Part shown: positions 46,401 through 59,500 of the stretch, piece by piece
Layout: every line of letters begins with the position of its first letter
How positions within the stretch are numbered: the stretch's first letter is position 1
NCBI RefSeq assembly: GCF_000005505.3
Contig: NC_016134.3
Span: forward strand, 42,571,150-42,635,149
DNA: 64,000 bases
Direction of reading: 5' to 3'
Origin: Brachypodium distachyon
Taxonomy: Eukaryota; Streptophyta; Magnoliopsida; Poales; Poaceae
Made by a program: the position numbers and the translations under genes
Notes under the pieces: generated by a model
What the model saw: only the letters and a program-made list of their open reading frames with translations
What the model was told of the DNA's origin: nothing
Database searches by the model: none

Positions 46401-49233
46401 ATAGTGTATACATATTCACCATCATCTTGAAAAGAGAAAATGATAAAGAATATTTAATATTCTAATGAATATGTCCATGTGAGAACCAAATTAGCATTAA
46501 AAATAGGTAGAAATGCTTCTAAGGAAAAGGTATATTAGTCTTGCCGTGCAATTAAATCTGTAGCTGCTGATGGTGAGACACCTTCTCCAATGCCTACCTA
46601 GCATGCCAACAGAGTTAAAAAAAAGAAAATATGAAGGCAATACAGATAGTAAACTATTACTAGGAACGCTCCCATCATGCTAAATGAAGATGTGATCACA
46701 AACTAGATATTGCCATCACATGTGAATGTTCCAAAACCAAAGTTAATATATATGTATTGCAATACTGCATGAGATGCTTTATTTGATGAGGTGAAGTTGC
46801 TTTTACGTTTGCACCACACTATTTTCATATGCAAATATGGTACATCTGCCACCTGGAAATTTGCATAGTTAAATAATATAGCAATCATCATGTTAACAGA
46901 ATTTCTATTTTCATGCAAAACCCAATTTATGCTAATTGCAGGACCAGGTAATGCTCAAATACATATAATTGTTAACACAAATAATAATCATCATTCTCGG
47001 ATCAAAGAATTCTTTTGTAAAGATATTTATTACTAAGACAAACATGAAACTACATGCTAGAGATTTTTCTTAAGAAACACAAACAAAAGCAGAACAATGT
47101 ATCACGTCACCTCTGCATAACAAGTTTCTAGAAACTAATTAGTGTGTAGAGGTATACCAGAATCCTTGATAGCACAAGTCCTGGCATAAATCCTGCTACA
47201 GCAGGAATAATAGCAGTGGACAAAGACCATGCAAGAACACCGACCTTAAGCACTCTCCTACAATTTGCACATAACATAATAACATTTAATCATTGCAATA
47301 TGATAACATAAATGAATAATATGCATAATAAGAGTAAAATAAGATATGAAAAATCATAGCATCGAATTACAGGAATGGCCTTTGAGTTATCCAAGAGGTG
47401 CCGAAGGTTCTGAACTTTGAAACTGCTAAACTAGGTTTATACTTGCCCTTGGTTCAATCTACTATAAGTGGATATTGCCTGTGAATTTAATTTTTGGTCT
47501 AAGAACTGAACTGAAAATCTAGTTAGAGTGATAACATAAACAATCTGAAACTGTGAAGGAGGTAAAAATAAATAAAGATATGGACAGAATTTTTTTAGCA
47601 CTTAATACTGCTCTTTTGCATTTCTCCTACCTACTATACTTAGCGTATAAGAGTCTTTCCATGATATGGACAGAATGTTTTAGCTAGATGTCGCAACAAG
47701 ATGCACAGGAGAAGAAGAAATAACTATCATCGTCACATTTAATTTTTATTGGGACAATGCCCATCTCAGCTTCACCAGATGACACCAAGAAAGTGCAAAA
47801 AATCGTTGGGCTGCAAATCAAAGATAAATTTGTATTTGTATTTGTATTTATATATGCACATGAGGGTGTTGTTACCCAGACAAACCTTCCACCAACCAAT
47901 TTTGCCAGCCAGCCCCCAGGTAGTTGACTCAAAGCATAACCCCAAAAGAATGACGATTGAACTAGGCCAGCAGTAGATGAGTTCCAACCATATTGATGTG
48001 ACATTGGAATAATTGCAACACTCAAGTTAACCTGAAAAGGTATAGTATTTACATTTAACAGAAATTCCAGGAGGGGTAAAATTGAATTATCCACATAAGC
48101 TACATAGTCAATAACTAAACCGTGTGAAGAAGTGGATGTCAAGATTGCATCAACAAATTCAAGCCAATCACATGGTTTGCCGGTGAGAGAATGGTGCAGA
48201 AACACTTCTCCATCAACAGCAAAAAATTAATTTGGTCTACAGAAGCAAAACTAATGCCAGAATGGTCAACGCTAAACGTAACATTATGTTTGATGTGGCA
48301 TTTATTATTAAGCAAGTCATGAGAAAACTAATCCAATGAGTAGCATTCAGCTGAATTTTTTCACATTAATCTCTCTCCATGTATATATGCCAAGGAAAAC
48401 TAAAATGAGAAGGCATCACCACAAGTATCTAAACTAGTTTAGCATCACCGAATTGCAGTGGTGATAGTAATCACTTAGCTTCCATCATGAGTAAATCAGC
48501 ATTAACATTCACCCAATACCATGCATGCACTTCGATTAAGAAGCAGCAATAGCACTGTTTCAGCTTGGTTGCAGCAGCGTGCAATTGGCCAATTGCAAAC
48601 CCGACGCACAGCCCTGCCCAAATCCAGTGTACAGCGCCCCCCACCTACTCCAATTTCAAGCCCCCCTCTCAGTTCCTCCAATGTACGAAACAAACCTGTG
48701 AAGCAGACTCCCGGGAGGAGCATTCATCGATATCTGCTCCGATCAGAGCCCAGTTTCACAAGTCACCAAGGCGTGTAACCCAACTAGTGCAGAGCCAGAG
48801 GAGAGCGTACTACAGAGACACTAAGCACCAAAATCAAATACTGTAGACGCTAAGTAACCGTAACGCGGCGCACCTTGTCCATGTTGCATATGACGAAGGC
48901 GAGGGAGGTGGCGCCCATCAGTCTGTACCGCTCAGGTATCCCCTCCCACGGCGGCCACCTCAGCTCCAGCGCCCCGGCCACCTCCTCCTCCCGATCCTCT
49001 CCCTTCTCCTCCGTCACTTCCGGAACCGAGCGCTTCTCCACGGCGCCCGCGGAGCCTCCCCCGCTCCCGCTGTCCCCGGTGGAGAACCTCACGGCCAGGG
49101 GCCGGCGGCGGCAGCGCCGGTGTTGGAGGAGCGGCGCGCGTGGCGGGAGCATGCGGAGGAGGTGGTGGTGTCGCCCGCGGGCAGCGGCCAGCAGGTAGAG
49201 CTCGGGCCGGAGAGCGGCCGAGGAGGCCGCCAT
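40480..49233 (-). CDS. PHT4: PHT4-family plastid phosphate/anion transporter
   Basis: Fifteen exons: 49233-48874, 48031-47886, 47257-47158, 46597-46545, 45751-45677, 45351-45271, 45196-45138, 44468-44368, 43243-43128, 42374-42338, 42197-42102, 41856-41715, 41632-41580, 40809-40723, 40587-40480; 537 residues. It is a major facilitator superfamily protein of the SLC17-like PHT4/ANTR group, which moves inorganic phosphate or organic anions across plastid membranes. The first 90 or so residues are Arg/Ser/Ala-rich then Glu-rich, like a transit peptide. The MFS core starts at RLMGATSLAFVICNMDKVNL. Family motifs include GWNSSTAGLVQSSFFWGYAL, PGGWLAKLVGGRRVL, SRILVGIGEGVSPSA, GWESVFYIFGLLGIIW, WLPTFFSEELNLNL and SGLYCTHQDISREYAS. 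A loop rich in Ser separates the halves. Intron 4 (46544-45752) uses a GC donor. Introns carry MITEs and a SINE. The exact PHT4 member is not assigned. Confidence 0.93.
40957..41135 (-). mobile_element. tRNA-derived SINE in a transporter intron
   Basis: On the minus strand: gatcgggtggtcggcctagc (box A-like GGCCTAGCGA), about 35 nt, then GGTTCGACCC, a perfect pol III box B. The tail ends aaaattttaaaaaaaaagac. It lies between transporter exons 13 and 14, in the gene's orientation. It differs from the SINE at 4026-4246. Confidence 0.75.
42868..42979. mobile_element. Stowaway-type MITE (transporter intron 9)
   Basis: Left TIR ctccctccgatcctaaattg and right TIR aatttaggatcagaggga enclose the standard core. 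TA precedes the left end; the right tip is degenerate. Confidence 0.88.
43001..43076. mobile_element. Palindromic 76-bp MITE (transporter intron 9)
   Basis: Two 35-bp arms (cctccgtccagaaataagtg... and its complement) surround six bases, with two mismatches. It lies 21 bp from the MITE at 42868 and 51 bp from exon 9. A Thalos-like element reduced to its arms. Confidence 0.85.
44020..44172 (+). mobile_element. Short retroposon tail (A-run ended)
   Basis: Ends gtgtgttcaagaaaaaaaaa. A similar ending (gtgtgttcaagaaaatgg) closes 45790-45970. Both contain ttggtt/gttagct/ctttgtg words, so they look like two 3' tails of one family inserted in transporter introns. Confidence 0.4.
44812..44924. mobile_element. 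Stowaway-type MITE (transporter intron 7)
   Basis: TIRs ctccctccgttccataatta / aaaattatggaacggagg, core in reverse order to the others (atttgcccaaaatggatgtg first). TA precedes the left end. Confidence 0.9.
45790..45970 (+). mobile_element. Second short retroposon tail
   Basis: T- and GTT-rich sequence ending tttaatgtgtgttcaagaaa, in transporter intron 4. Related to 44020-44172 by its ending only. Confidence 0.35.
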
Positions 49234-49810
49234 GGTGCTTGCTTCGCTCGGGATCGGCTTGGGAGCGAGACGTGCCGTACTGCCGTGGGGTTCGAATTTC
49301 GGTGCGGGGTTTTGGAGAGAAGCGGGGGAGGAGAGGACACGCAGCGAGGGGCGAAACGAGCGGCCATGAGCAGAGGAGAAAGTGTGTGCAACTGCTGCTG
49401 CTTTGAACTTTCGGAAGCTGCGAGGCGGAGAAGGGACGGCGAGAAGCGTGTGGCTGGCGTGGCCCGTGAGTCACTGACGCCGCGGGACCAGACTGGGCCC
49501 CATGCCCCCATGTCGGTGAAGCTCCAGTGGCTACCTCCAGGCGCCACCTGGTCTAGGAACAAAACAAAATGCTTCGGCAATGCCAACCACAGAACCACTC
49601 AACCAGTATATATTCTCATCAATTTGAAAAGTACAAAACGTATATTACCAGTCAAAATGCTCAGCAATATGCAAGCTAAAAATGTTGTCCCGCGTCAAGG
49701 ATGTTTCAGCAAGAACAGAAGATGCAGGTGAAAGAAATTAAATCAAAATCTCTACATCTAATTTACTGCAAGTCCTCTGATTCATCAAATTATATCAGAT
49801 CAATCACTCA
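49234..49810 (-). promoter_or_regulatory. Promoter region of the transporter and 3' end of CysRS
   Basis: Only 577 bp separate the CysRS stop from the transporter start; both genes are on the minus strand. The half near the transporter is GC-rich. No certain TATA box was found. Confidence 0.5.
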
Positions 49811-52800
49811 TCATGTCTTATTGGCAACCACCCCTTGCTCGGAAAACGGTACGGATGGCCTCCAGGTAGTTCCGTCCGGGCCGTCCATGAGGGCGATTCC
49901 AAGAGCGGCTAACTCTTTCCTTATCTCGTCGGACTTCTCGTACTGTTTCGCCTTCCTTGCAGAGGTCCTTTCTTCGATCTTCTGCAGCACTTGGTCCTCG
50001 GTGATGGAAGCTCTTTGCAGCGCCTTTTCCCGGAGCTGTTGTAGAGCCTGAGAAGAGAAGCTCGTTAGAGGAGCGCTACAGTTGAAGGATCGTTCTCATC
50101 TTTATACCAGTCAAGTTATACAGCAGAGCCTGTTGTTCTGAACTGAAATACTGCAGAGTCTATGATAAGTGCTTGTAAAAGTTCCACCTAAGTACAGGTT
50201 CATGTCTGACTAGGATTGAATTTTAATGATCTGAAATCAAGCTAGAGCATACAGACAAGTGACAAACTACAGTAACATTATCTATTCATTACTTGTATAG
50301 GTAACTTCGGCACTTGAAACAGTGATCACTAATTGCAGTTTATTTCCTTGTTCCCTTTCACTATCAAGCAAATATTAAGTAATGAAGTGAATTGCTTGTC
50401 CTGAGCTATTCAACTGAGGAACTTGTAGCAGCTCTGCTTATACAGTCATAGTTGTAGTACTTTACAGAGTTGGATCAATAATGACCAGAATGAATACTAC
50501 GGTGTAGAATATTTGATAACTAAAAATAGATGTGACTGGGAGAGGTTAAAGCAGTGATCCTCTAGAGGAAGAGGAACAAAGTTTGCTCTTCAGCGGAACA
50601 AGCCAACAATGTGTTTTCAGATAACAGAATATCGCACTCACCTCATAATAACTTGAAGGCATCAGCCCCAGAACAGAAAGCACTGTTCTTATTTTCTCTT
50701 CCAGGGCAAAAAGTGATTCCAATCGTTTTTCCTGCTTCTTTCCCTGATCAAACACCAGAGGAAGGTTAAGACAAGTAGGTTCATATTTTTATTTTTATTT
50801 TTACAATTTGCATAAGAACTGCACAATTCAGACACTACATGAGTAGTGAATACCACTAAAATGTACCTCCACAAGTTTATCATTGACTTTACCTTGCGTG
50901 TATGCAGCAAATCATTCATAACTTTCAATGGCTCGGAAATTGCAGCCAGTGCCACTGAAGTATGAAGATCATCAGACATTGAAGTCTCAAATTCATTTTG
51001 AAGCTTCTCGATGCAATGTGTGGTGGTAGCAGGCAATGCATCTTCACTATTGATTTGGTCCTTCTGAGTACTTTCTTCAGAATCCCGTAATGTCTGTAAA
51101 TAGGAAATAGTCCAGTAATAAGCCCATTAATTAGAGAAGTAATGGCATTAAAATATCCCCTGATGAAATAACAGGAATGGTGAAATGTAACTCTCAGTGA
51201 CAACACAAATCAAAAGTTCCGATTAAACAGGCAGAAGAAGCAATTTGCTAGTCTGAGACATGAATGCATAAGCTACCTGTTGCTGGCTGTAAACTAACTA
51301 ACTTCAGCCAGAGACTGGCAAAGACTACATCTGCACTCCCTTGGGCTTGTACATATCTTTTCCTTCTATCAATGCATCGTTTAACACAAAAGGCCCTCCC
51401 GTTGATTCTAAACCAACACTCCCAAATGACACCTTGAGGGAGGAATAAGACCATGGCTGAAATAATAGCTCCAAATTTTGGGCTAATATGCCAGCAGTTT
51501 TAAAGGGCCAGGATAAAAGCAGGTAGGTCAAACGTATAAAAAAAATTCAGTATAAGCAGACAAATTCTTCAGATCAAGGCAGACTAGACCACAAAAAGTT
51601 CAGATAAGAAGTTCTGTCTGGGGTAAGAACAAGATCCAGCGATAATCTCGTAGGCTAATCCAGGTTGAGCATTGAGTATTCGCAGTTATACAGAACAACT
51701 GGCATTGAAATCATGCTACCAGTCCGTTTTCGAAAACGTCAGACATTAACACAAAATTACAATGCACCTTTTGTCAGCAAACAAATCAAGTAACTTGAAT
51801 ATTTTTCATGAAATCATGCATGCAACTTTAAGGTTCGCAGGCATTACTCTTTTCAGCAGGATGGTCACTTTTGGAAAATGTACACACACCTTGTTATAAG
51901 AAAAACCAAAATGTGAAGGCCTGAAAGATTTCTGGGCTCCTGCAGCCAGTAAGAAATCAATGACTGTGTAGTCTTCAGCAAACATGTTCATTCTGTGTGT
52001 CCTCCTCATAGCTAAAAGCCACCTATGATCTACAAGTAAATTATAACAAATTGGCTTATGTGTTTTTTAAGCTGGTTGATGTCATTCTAACTGTCTAACA
52101 TTCCCGTACCTACTACCCCAACATCCACAGTGACCCAGGAACTTTGATTTCCAAACAATATGGCATATCAATAGCAGATGCAAACAGGTACTACGCATGT
52201 AAGCAGTCCGTGTGAACATAGTAGCAAAAGATAGCAATAGCATATAGCCATGAACATATACCTGATAAGTGTAGTACAATCTATCTGATGCAACATTAAG
52301 CTGCTCTACTGTGTAGTTGATCGGGGACCTGTAGTGTGTGCCAAGTAAAAACATCCTCAATGCAAGAGGGTGGTACTGCTCTATAACCTGAGAAAAATAG
52401 CAAACTTTTTGAGAAAGCAGAGCTACAGTTATTTGAAAGAAAGAAAAAAGTACTCTTGCCATTACCTTGCGTATAGTGACAAAGTTACCAAGTGATTTAG
52501 ACATTTTTTGGCTATTTACATTGACAAAACCATTGTGTATCCAGTAATTTATGCTACTGTCACAACATGCCGCACGGCTTTGAGCAATTTCATTCTCATG
52601 ATGTGGAAATATAAGGTCCTCTCCACCACCATGTATGTCAAAAGAATTGCCCAAGTATTGTGCACTCATGGCACTGCATTCTATGTGCCATCCTGGCCTG
52701 CCCGGACCCCAAGGGCTATCCCACCATGGCTCCCCATCTTTGGCAGCCTGCAGTTAACAGAGAAAATCAACTAAACTTGACACTGAACTAAATGTCTGAA

Positions 52801-55253
52801 TAATCTCTTCAGAGAGCAGAACACAAACATCTGCATACTGGAAACTGAGACAACCATTACCTTCCATAGAGCAAAATCAGCTGGGTTTTTCTTCCGTTCA
52901 TCAACTGCAATCCTTTCACCAGCTCTATTATCATCTAGCTTTCGACCCGATAACATCCCATATTCGGGAAAGTTGTCAACAGAGAAATAAACATCCCCAC
53001 TGACAACATAGGCGCAACCATTATCAAGGATCTGTTCCAAGGAAATAGCATAAGAAAGGAAGTTAGGCAGCATAGTGCGCAAAACTATTAAAACAAAAGA
53101 AAAAGAACTCGTTGTGACACTAATTAGTACTTACACTCCAAAATTTTACTACATATATACAACTAAAAGAACAGCTGTAAATATCTGTCATTTATTTTGG
53201 ATTTGTGTAAGCATATTGTATACAATTTTAAACACCAGAACTTATATCAACAGCAAAAATACTACACATAATTAACGTGAATTATTGCTCTTCACGTTCA
53301 CAGCTGCATATATATGACAAATTATATCCAGTATCGCCATATAAATGTCGGTAGAACTTAGTGCATTTTGTGGTTAAAAAAAATGGAGGATATTTGTAAA
53401 AAATACCAAATGGAATGGCAAATTCCAAAGATGCGATGATAACAAAACCTACACCTCAAAAAGGGGTGTCCTTGAACATGAAGCATATTTTCATTACATG
53501 GAAAACATGAAAACCTGCTTAAAAAAAGAACCAGAAATGCATAACCAGATGAAAGCAGCACATCATCATGCTAACAACTGAATGATCCAGACAAGCGTAT
53601 GTAGAAACAATGACATTTCACCCAAATGTGAGATTAAATCCACCTAATGAGCCTACTGCAGAAAGAAGTACAAAAGAGAACAGCACAATATAGAATTCAG
53701 CAGTGCATGCAAGATACCGATGGGCCATACAAGTGTATCTTACCTGCTTAATCATGTTTACAATCTGGTCAATGTGATCTGAAACACGGGGCTCCACAGA
53801 TGGTGGCAGACATTGAAGATGAGCCATGTCCGATAAGAAAGCATCAGAGTACCTTTTGCTCAAGCTAAAAGGATCTTCCCCCAATTGGTTAGCTCTTGCA
53901 ATTATCTACAGAATTCCAGAAGTGCAACTCAGGTTTCCTGTGCAGATGCAATTGCTGTTTAATATTGTTTCTAGTTTTCTAGGTAAAATACAATTAACAG
54001 CAAATAAGGTGCAATGCATATGACCTTAGCTAATTAAACTCAGGGATGAGTCTGAAGGAATATGACACGAACACACCAAAGAAGATCTCTGCCTTCTCTA
54101 TTTCAGTTCGGTCAATGGCATTTTTTCAACAGAAATACTATAACCTGACGGCTTCTAAATGGAGATTATGCGGGAAAAGCTATAAATACGATAGTAATAT
54201 TCATTGTTAAAATTTGTTAAAAAAACTAAGAACCTTGCATCACTAATATGCAACAAAACTTAACCCAAAGAATCACCTTGTCATCGATGTCAGTAAAGTT
54301 CCGGACGTAGCGTACTTCATAGTCCAAATAACGCAAGTACCTAACATGCCCATAAGTACATGTCATGAGACCATACATAAGCATATGCAGTACTCCTGTT
54401 TCCTGTAAGGAACAACATACTGGACCAAAACAAGACAGGACTAAATGTTCTGTGGTGGCATTACATGCATACTGCTTTAGAAAGCCAGACTATTGATGGG
54501 TGAATAAGCCCATAGTCTAATTTTACTACTCCCTCCGACCCATATTACTTGTCTCAAATTTGCCCAAAATATGGATGTATCTATGTTTAAAAAGCGTCTA
54601 GATACATGTAATATTTCGACAACTAATATGGATCGGAGGGAGTAGCACACTCAAGTTTAGTCAAGTGAAAGAACCATCGTAGAACAGTCTACCATGGTGT
54701 TGATTTCACACCGGAATACTCAAGTTTAGTCTCTCGATGCTAAGATATTAGTTATTAATATTGCATTGCATCTGCAGTCCAAAATCGTTCCCGGTTATCA
54801 CACCCACACGCACAAACATAGACACACAGAACCGAGTAAATCAAAACTGTGCAGTGTCAGTGCAATACCAAACGTGAAGCACTAACGGACGAACCTGAAG
54901 AGGACATCGAAGGCAACGTAGGCGCGGGCGTGGCCGATGTGGCTGTCGTCGTAGGGCGTGACGCCGCAGACGTACATGCCGACCTCTCCGCCGGGCGCCC
55001 GCGGCCGGAACAGCTCCCTCCTCCTCGACTTCGTGTTGTACAGGTGCAGGTCCCGGGCTCTCTCCGCAGCCGCGCCATTCGAGGAAAGGGCCGCGGAGCA
55101 GAAGGGCTTGGCGGGGTGCGGAGGGATGCGGTGGGGACGAAGAAGACGGGGTAGGGACTCGCTGTGGCGCAGGCTAGTTCGAGGCAACGAGGAGAGGAGC
55201 AGAGGGGAGAGGCCACTGGCGGCGCGCCTCACCGCCGCCGCCGCCGCCATCAT
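49811..55253 (-). CDS. Cysteinyl-tRNA synthetase, chloroplast/mitochondrial
   Basis: Nine exons: 55253-54895, 54340-54277, 53905-53744, 53031-52861, 52747-52466, 52387-52262, 51093-50893, 50743-50642, 50047-49811; 567 residues. The enzyme attaches cysteine to tRNA-Cys. The first 60 or so residues are Ala/Arg/Ser-rich without acids, as in organelle presequences. Class I signatures are present: the HIGH box in [14 protein letters not shown] (about residue 105) and [14 protein letters not shown]. Zinc ligands are visible in [20 protein letters not shown] and [11 protein letters not shown]. The DIDDK and [12 protein letters not shown] motifs are typical. The C-terminus has the helical [20 protein letters not shown] region that binds the anticodon. 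All introns are GT-AG. Two adjacent start codons (55253, 55250) cannot be told apart. The gene looks intact. Confidence 0.95.
54529..54642. mobile_element. Stowaway-type MITE (CysRS intron 1)
   Basis: TIRs ctccctccgacccatattac / taatatggatcggagggag with TA on both sides (54527-54528, 54643-54644). 114 bp. Confidence 0.93.
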
Positions 55254-56556
55254 GGGCCGTGAAGTGAATGCAGCAGGAGCGAGAAGTAGGATAACGTTTT
55301 TCTCTGTTCGAATTTATTTTCGTGGTGATTTCGTTTTTCAGTAATTCGTGATGAACAATGAAGAAATAGAAGGAAAATACGTCAGACAAACCAGGATTTA
55401 GCAACGAGAGGGGAGGACCAAATATGTACCAACACCATAAATTTTACTCTTATAACGTAAATATACCGTTATACCAAAATTATTAGGAGGGTCGCTTATT
55501 GCGCGGGTAAATCACCTCCATTGGCTCCGCCAAAAGAAAACAGGATATTTTTTTTCTTTATTGCTTTGTTACGTGTAAGTCTCGTGTCTCTTAGTTTAGA
55601 CATTGGCCGATTGGCCATCAAATTTTTAATCAAAAATGCCTGTCAAGAATTTTTGCATAAAGTACTCAATTTCACCTTCAGAAAAACTTGTGCCTCGCCG
55701 AAACCATCATCCACCCACATCTCCACTTCCACCACTGCGGCGCCGGAAAAAAGAGGTGAAGTTTATCAGCTTGTTAACCGAGTGAACGGTAACCGTCTGA
55801 TTATAAACATGCACTAACTACTTCGTCAAAACATATAAACGTTGCATATAGTTTTTTTTAGATGAAAACCGTTGATGCATCAAGCAAGAGTCAAGCGTGT
55901 GATGATGCCTAGTTGGTTAATTAGATTGTGAAATATATTTGATTAAATTAGATTCTTGCAATATTTGCGGTCTTTCCCGCTTAACAGCGTGCCAAGAGTT
56001 GTTTAGTGAGAGGAGACATGATGCAAGTCCAAATTACTAAGTCCATTACGTAAGCAAAAAGACGAGTAAATCACCTCTGCAAATGGATGGCTAGACAACA
56101 TTCATTGAGTAATCCTCTCACAAAAACATTGATTGAAGTAAAAATGGCGATGTAAATTCCTACCAAGATAAACAAAAGAGCAAATTCCTACAAGCCCACG
56201 TCGTGAGGTACGTTTAGCGTGAGATGTCGTCGGCCTGGCCGGCGGGCGAAGGCAGGCAACCAACCACATCTAATCGATCGTCCTGACACTGACTTGACTC
56301 GTCGGCGGTCAGCCAAAAGCGAACCGGGCCAAAGCGCCCCCCCCCCCCCCCATACCATACTGCTGCAGTCTGCAGACACGAGCCTCTGCTGCGCCCTCTG
56401 CTCCCCACACCATCACTGCAGACTGCACTGCACGACCACCAGGCCACCACCACGACCCCCTGCCCGCGAAACCACCTCTTCCTCCCTCCTCCCCACACCG
56501 TAGCCGTCAGTTGCCAACCCAACCGCACCACCACGACCCCCTCCGGCCCCCGCGCG
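55254..56556. promoter_or_regulatory. Shared upstream region of CysRS (minus) and the PHD gene (plus)
   Basis: AT-rich in the middle (55400-56160), GC-rich near both genes. Contains a c-run at about 56336-56350. No TATA box I trust and no other gene. Confidence 0.5.
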
Positions 56557-59500
56557 ATGGACGGCCCGTGGTGGCCACCACCTCCGCCGCCGCAACCCTC
56601 GCCTCCGCTGCCGACCCAGGTACGCACGGCACGGCATTCGGGCGCGTGGAGCGGGGTGGGGAATTTTTTGTTGTTGTTTATTATTGTCGTCGTCGCCGCT
56701 GCGAGTGCCGGCGCTGAATGCGAAGGGTTTATGAGGGACATAGGGGTTTGTTTGCCCGATCGAGCTTCCTCAGTCTCACGTCTCACGGGAGGGTGTTTTT
56801 TTTTTTTGGGGGGGGGGGGGGGGGGGCGATTTGGCGGCTGCGTGTTGTTCCTTGTTGTTGAGGCAGAGTAGAGATGCTCACATGGCGGCCCCCTCGTTGC
56901 TCGTGTGCAGATGGACAGTACCAATCTGCGCTACAACACCCGCCCCTTCGCCGCCTCGCAGCTGCAGGAAGCTGCCGCGGTTGCGGATGGGCGAACCGCG
57001 GCAATGCCGGACCAGTTGCTGTCGAACATTTGGAGCTCGCAGTTCGGCGGCCAGTCTGCGAAAGCGGCGCCGAGCAGCAACGCGTTGCTCGCTCAAGTGC
57101 CTGGGAATTACTACAATCACCCCCATGTTAGCCATGTGCCGGACTTGAAGGCCCTGCTCCACAACCCGAACGCGAGCAATGCTGCTGGCGCCATTGATCT
57201 TACTCGTGCTTACTCTCCGCTCGGTGGCGCTGCGGCTCTGCCGAAGTACCCGAGCCATGGCTTGTCAGCTAGCAGCGGTGTCGAGCAATCCTCCTTGGGG
57301 GCGTTGTTTCTGAACAAAAGTTCGAATGCACGGGGCAATTTACCGGGCGAAGGTTCCGCCATTGATGGTATGGTTTTCTAGACTGGCAGTATGGTTGATA
57401 GCAGCGAACTGATAGGCTCAAGAAAATGCTGGATTTGGCTTCCGTGAATCTGACGATTTCTTGCAATTGCAACATGCAGGAATGTCCCACGGCGCCATGC
57501 AGTTTCAGGATTCAACCGTGCACACGATGCAGAAGTTGCCATCCAAATCGATACCTCGCCATCACCATGCGCTTCTAATGGATCGTATGCGTGTCTCCTG
57601 TCTGAATGTTGGTGGGTTCAACTTGCAACATGATCTCCAACCTAATTTGACTGCCAGTTTGTCGTGGGGGAGGTAGTCATTGAATGGCTAGGATGTTAAA
57701 GTAAGCATTTTTTACCCCTTGTGAAACCTGAATCTGGAATGGACTCAAGTGGAAACCATGCTGGCCATGGAACTTCATATGATGAGTAGTGCTTGATCAA
57801 AATATTTCTGCTTGTTGCTTGTATAGTAAATAATTATAGCATTACTGCGTTGTATTAAAAAAGGTGGGCATTGATGAGTATACAGAGGTTTCCTTTTTTT
57901 TCTGCGCAAAGATTATACAGAGGTTTCCAAATTGATACAGTTCTCATAATCTCGTGCACATGCATTTTGGATAAGTATGACTCGCAACTTGCTAATCTTT
58001 AGAAACTATGTCCCCATCATCAGCATTTGATTATCAGTTATTTAGTGAAAATGATGAAAACAGGGATTAGTTATTAGTTTGAAACCTCTGTCAATCTCCT
58101 GATCCTGCTGCCTAAAACTTTTATGATCGCCAAACGAATATTCCTCTCTCTGCAAAGTTTTTCTGAAGTGCTATTGGCATTTAAACAGGTGGAGAGTTCT
58201 TTGTGGGTGAATCTGGGATCTTTGGAGTTCTTTGCTCGTGTCATCAGTTGAGGATGTCTGTAGCTAAGTTCTGTGAGGTATTATAGGATTGTTAATTTTT
58301 TTCTGTGAGGAGGTACTATAGGATTGTTGTCCTGACTGTTATATTTAATCATCTATGTACCTTCCATTACGGATTTCTTTTCTTATTGATAAAAGTTTGT
58401 ACCTGTAATATATTTGTTGATGTAGCATGCAGGAGGGCCTGCAGAAAAAGCTGGTGAAATTGTCCTTATGAATGGCATGAGTATTGCACAATGGTTCAAA
58501 TACTGTGCAGGGGTAAGTGTTAGATGCTTAAATCTCATTGTGGCTCAATCAATTATATTTTACTTGGTACTCCCTCCGTTCCATAATTCTTGTCGAAATA
58601 TTACATGTATCTAGACGCTTTTTAGGAATAGATACATCCATTTTGGGGCAAATTTGATACAAGAATTATGGAACGGAGGGAGTAACTAATTCCCTTTCGG
58701 ACACCATGAATTAGTTGCAAAACTTCTGAGTTGCCATGTATCACATGTCATGTGATTCTGTGTTAATGACTGCAGACGGATTTAATAAAAAATGCGCCTG
58801 GCATAATGATTGATAGTCGTGGAAGTATACACTTCGATGTGAATTGCAACATGACTAGTCACCAGCAATTGAATTTTAGCAGCCATTTTTTCCTCACATG
58901 TGCAACCCAGCATGTCCCAATAGTTATGAACAACCTTTACTTCAAACATGTTTAAGAACTGCCATAACAGTTTCCCCCTTTTATTTTTTTCATCTAGGTT
59001 GAAGCATCTGTTACTGACACTAAATGGGACTGGCCAGAATGGGTGTTTATGGACTATTCTCCAGAAGGATACATGATGAAAAGTCTCCTTACGAGAAACA
59101 CCAGTATGGAAAAGATAGGGTTATTCAGTGCATATGGAAATATCACTGGGCCTATAACCGGAGCAGTTTATTCCAATGATTTCCACAATGAAGGTAGGGA
59201 GTTCACTACTGTTGAGAAGCTAGTGAATAAGCAACATGAAACATATTACAAGAAGAGTGCTGATGTACATACAACTTTTACGAAGAACTACACTTTACTG
59301 CAGAATTCTGAGAAAATTCTAGGGCTTGATAAAAACCATACTGGTAATGCAGCGAGCATAAACCCCGTTAGCAGGCCAAGTGGAAGCGTATATATCGCAG
59401 AAAAAGCAGGTGGAAGTTACAAAGGAGATCATTTGTCACATAATTACGCAGGTCTTTTGGAGAAAAACTTTGATGCCTCGTTTCGTAATCCTACTCCAAG

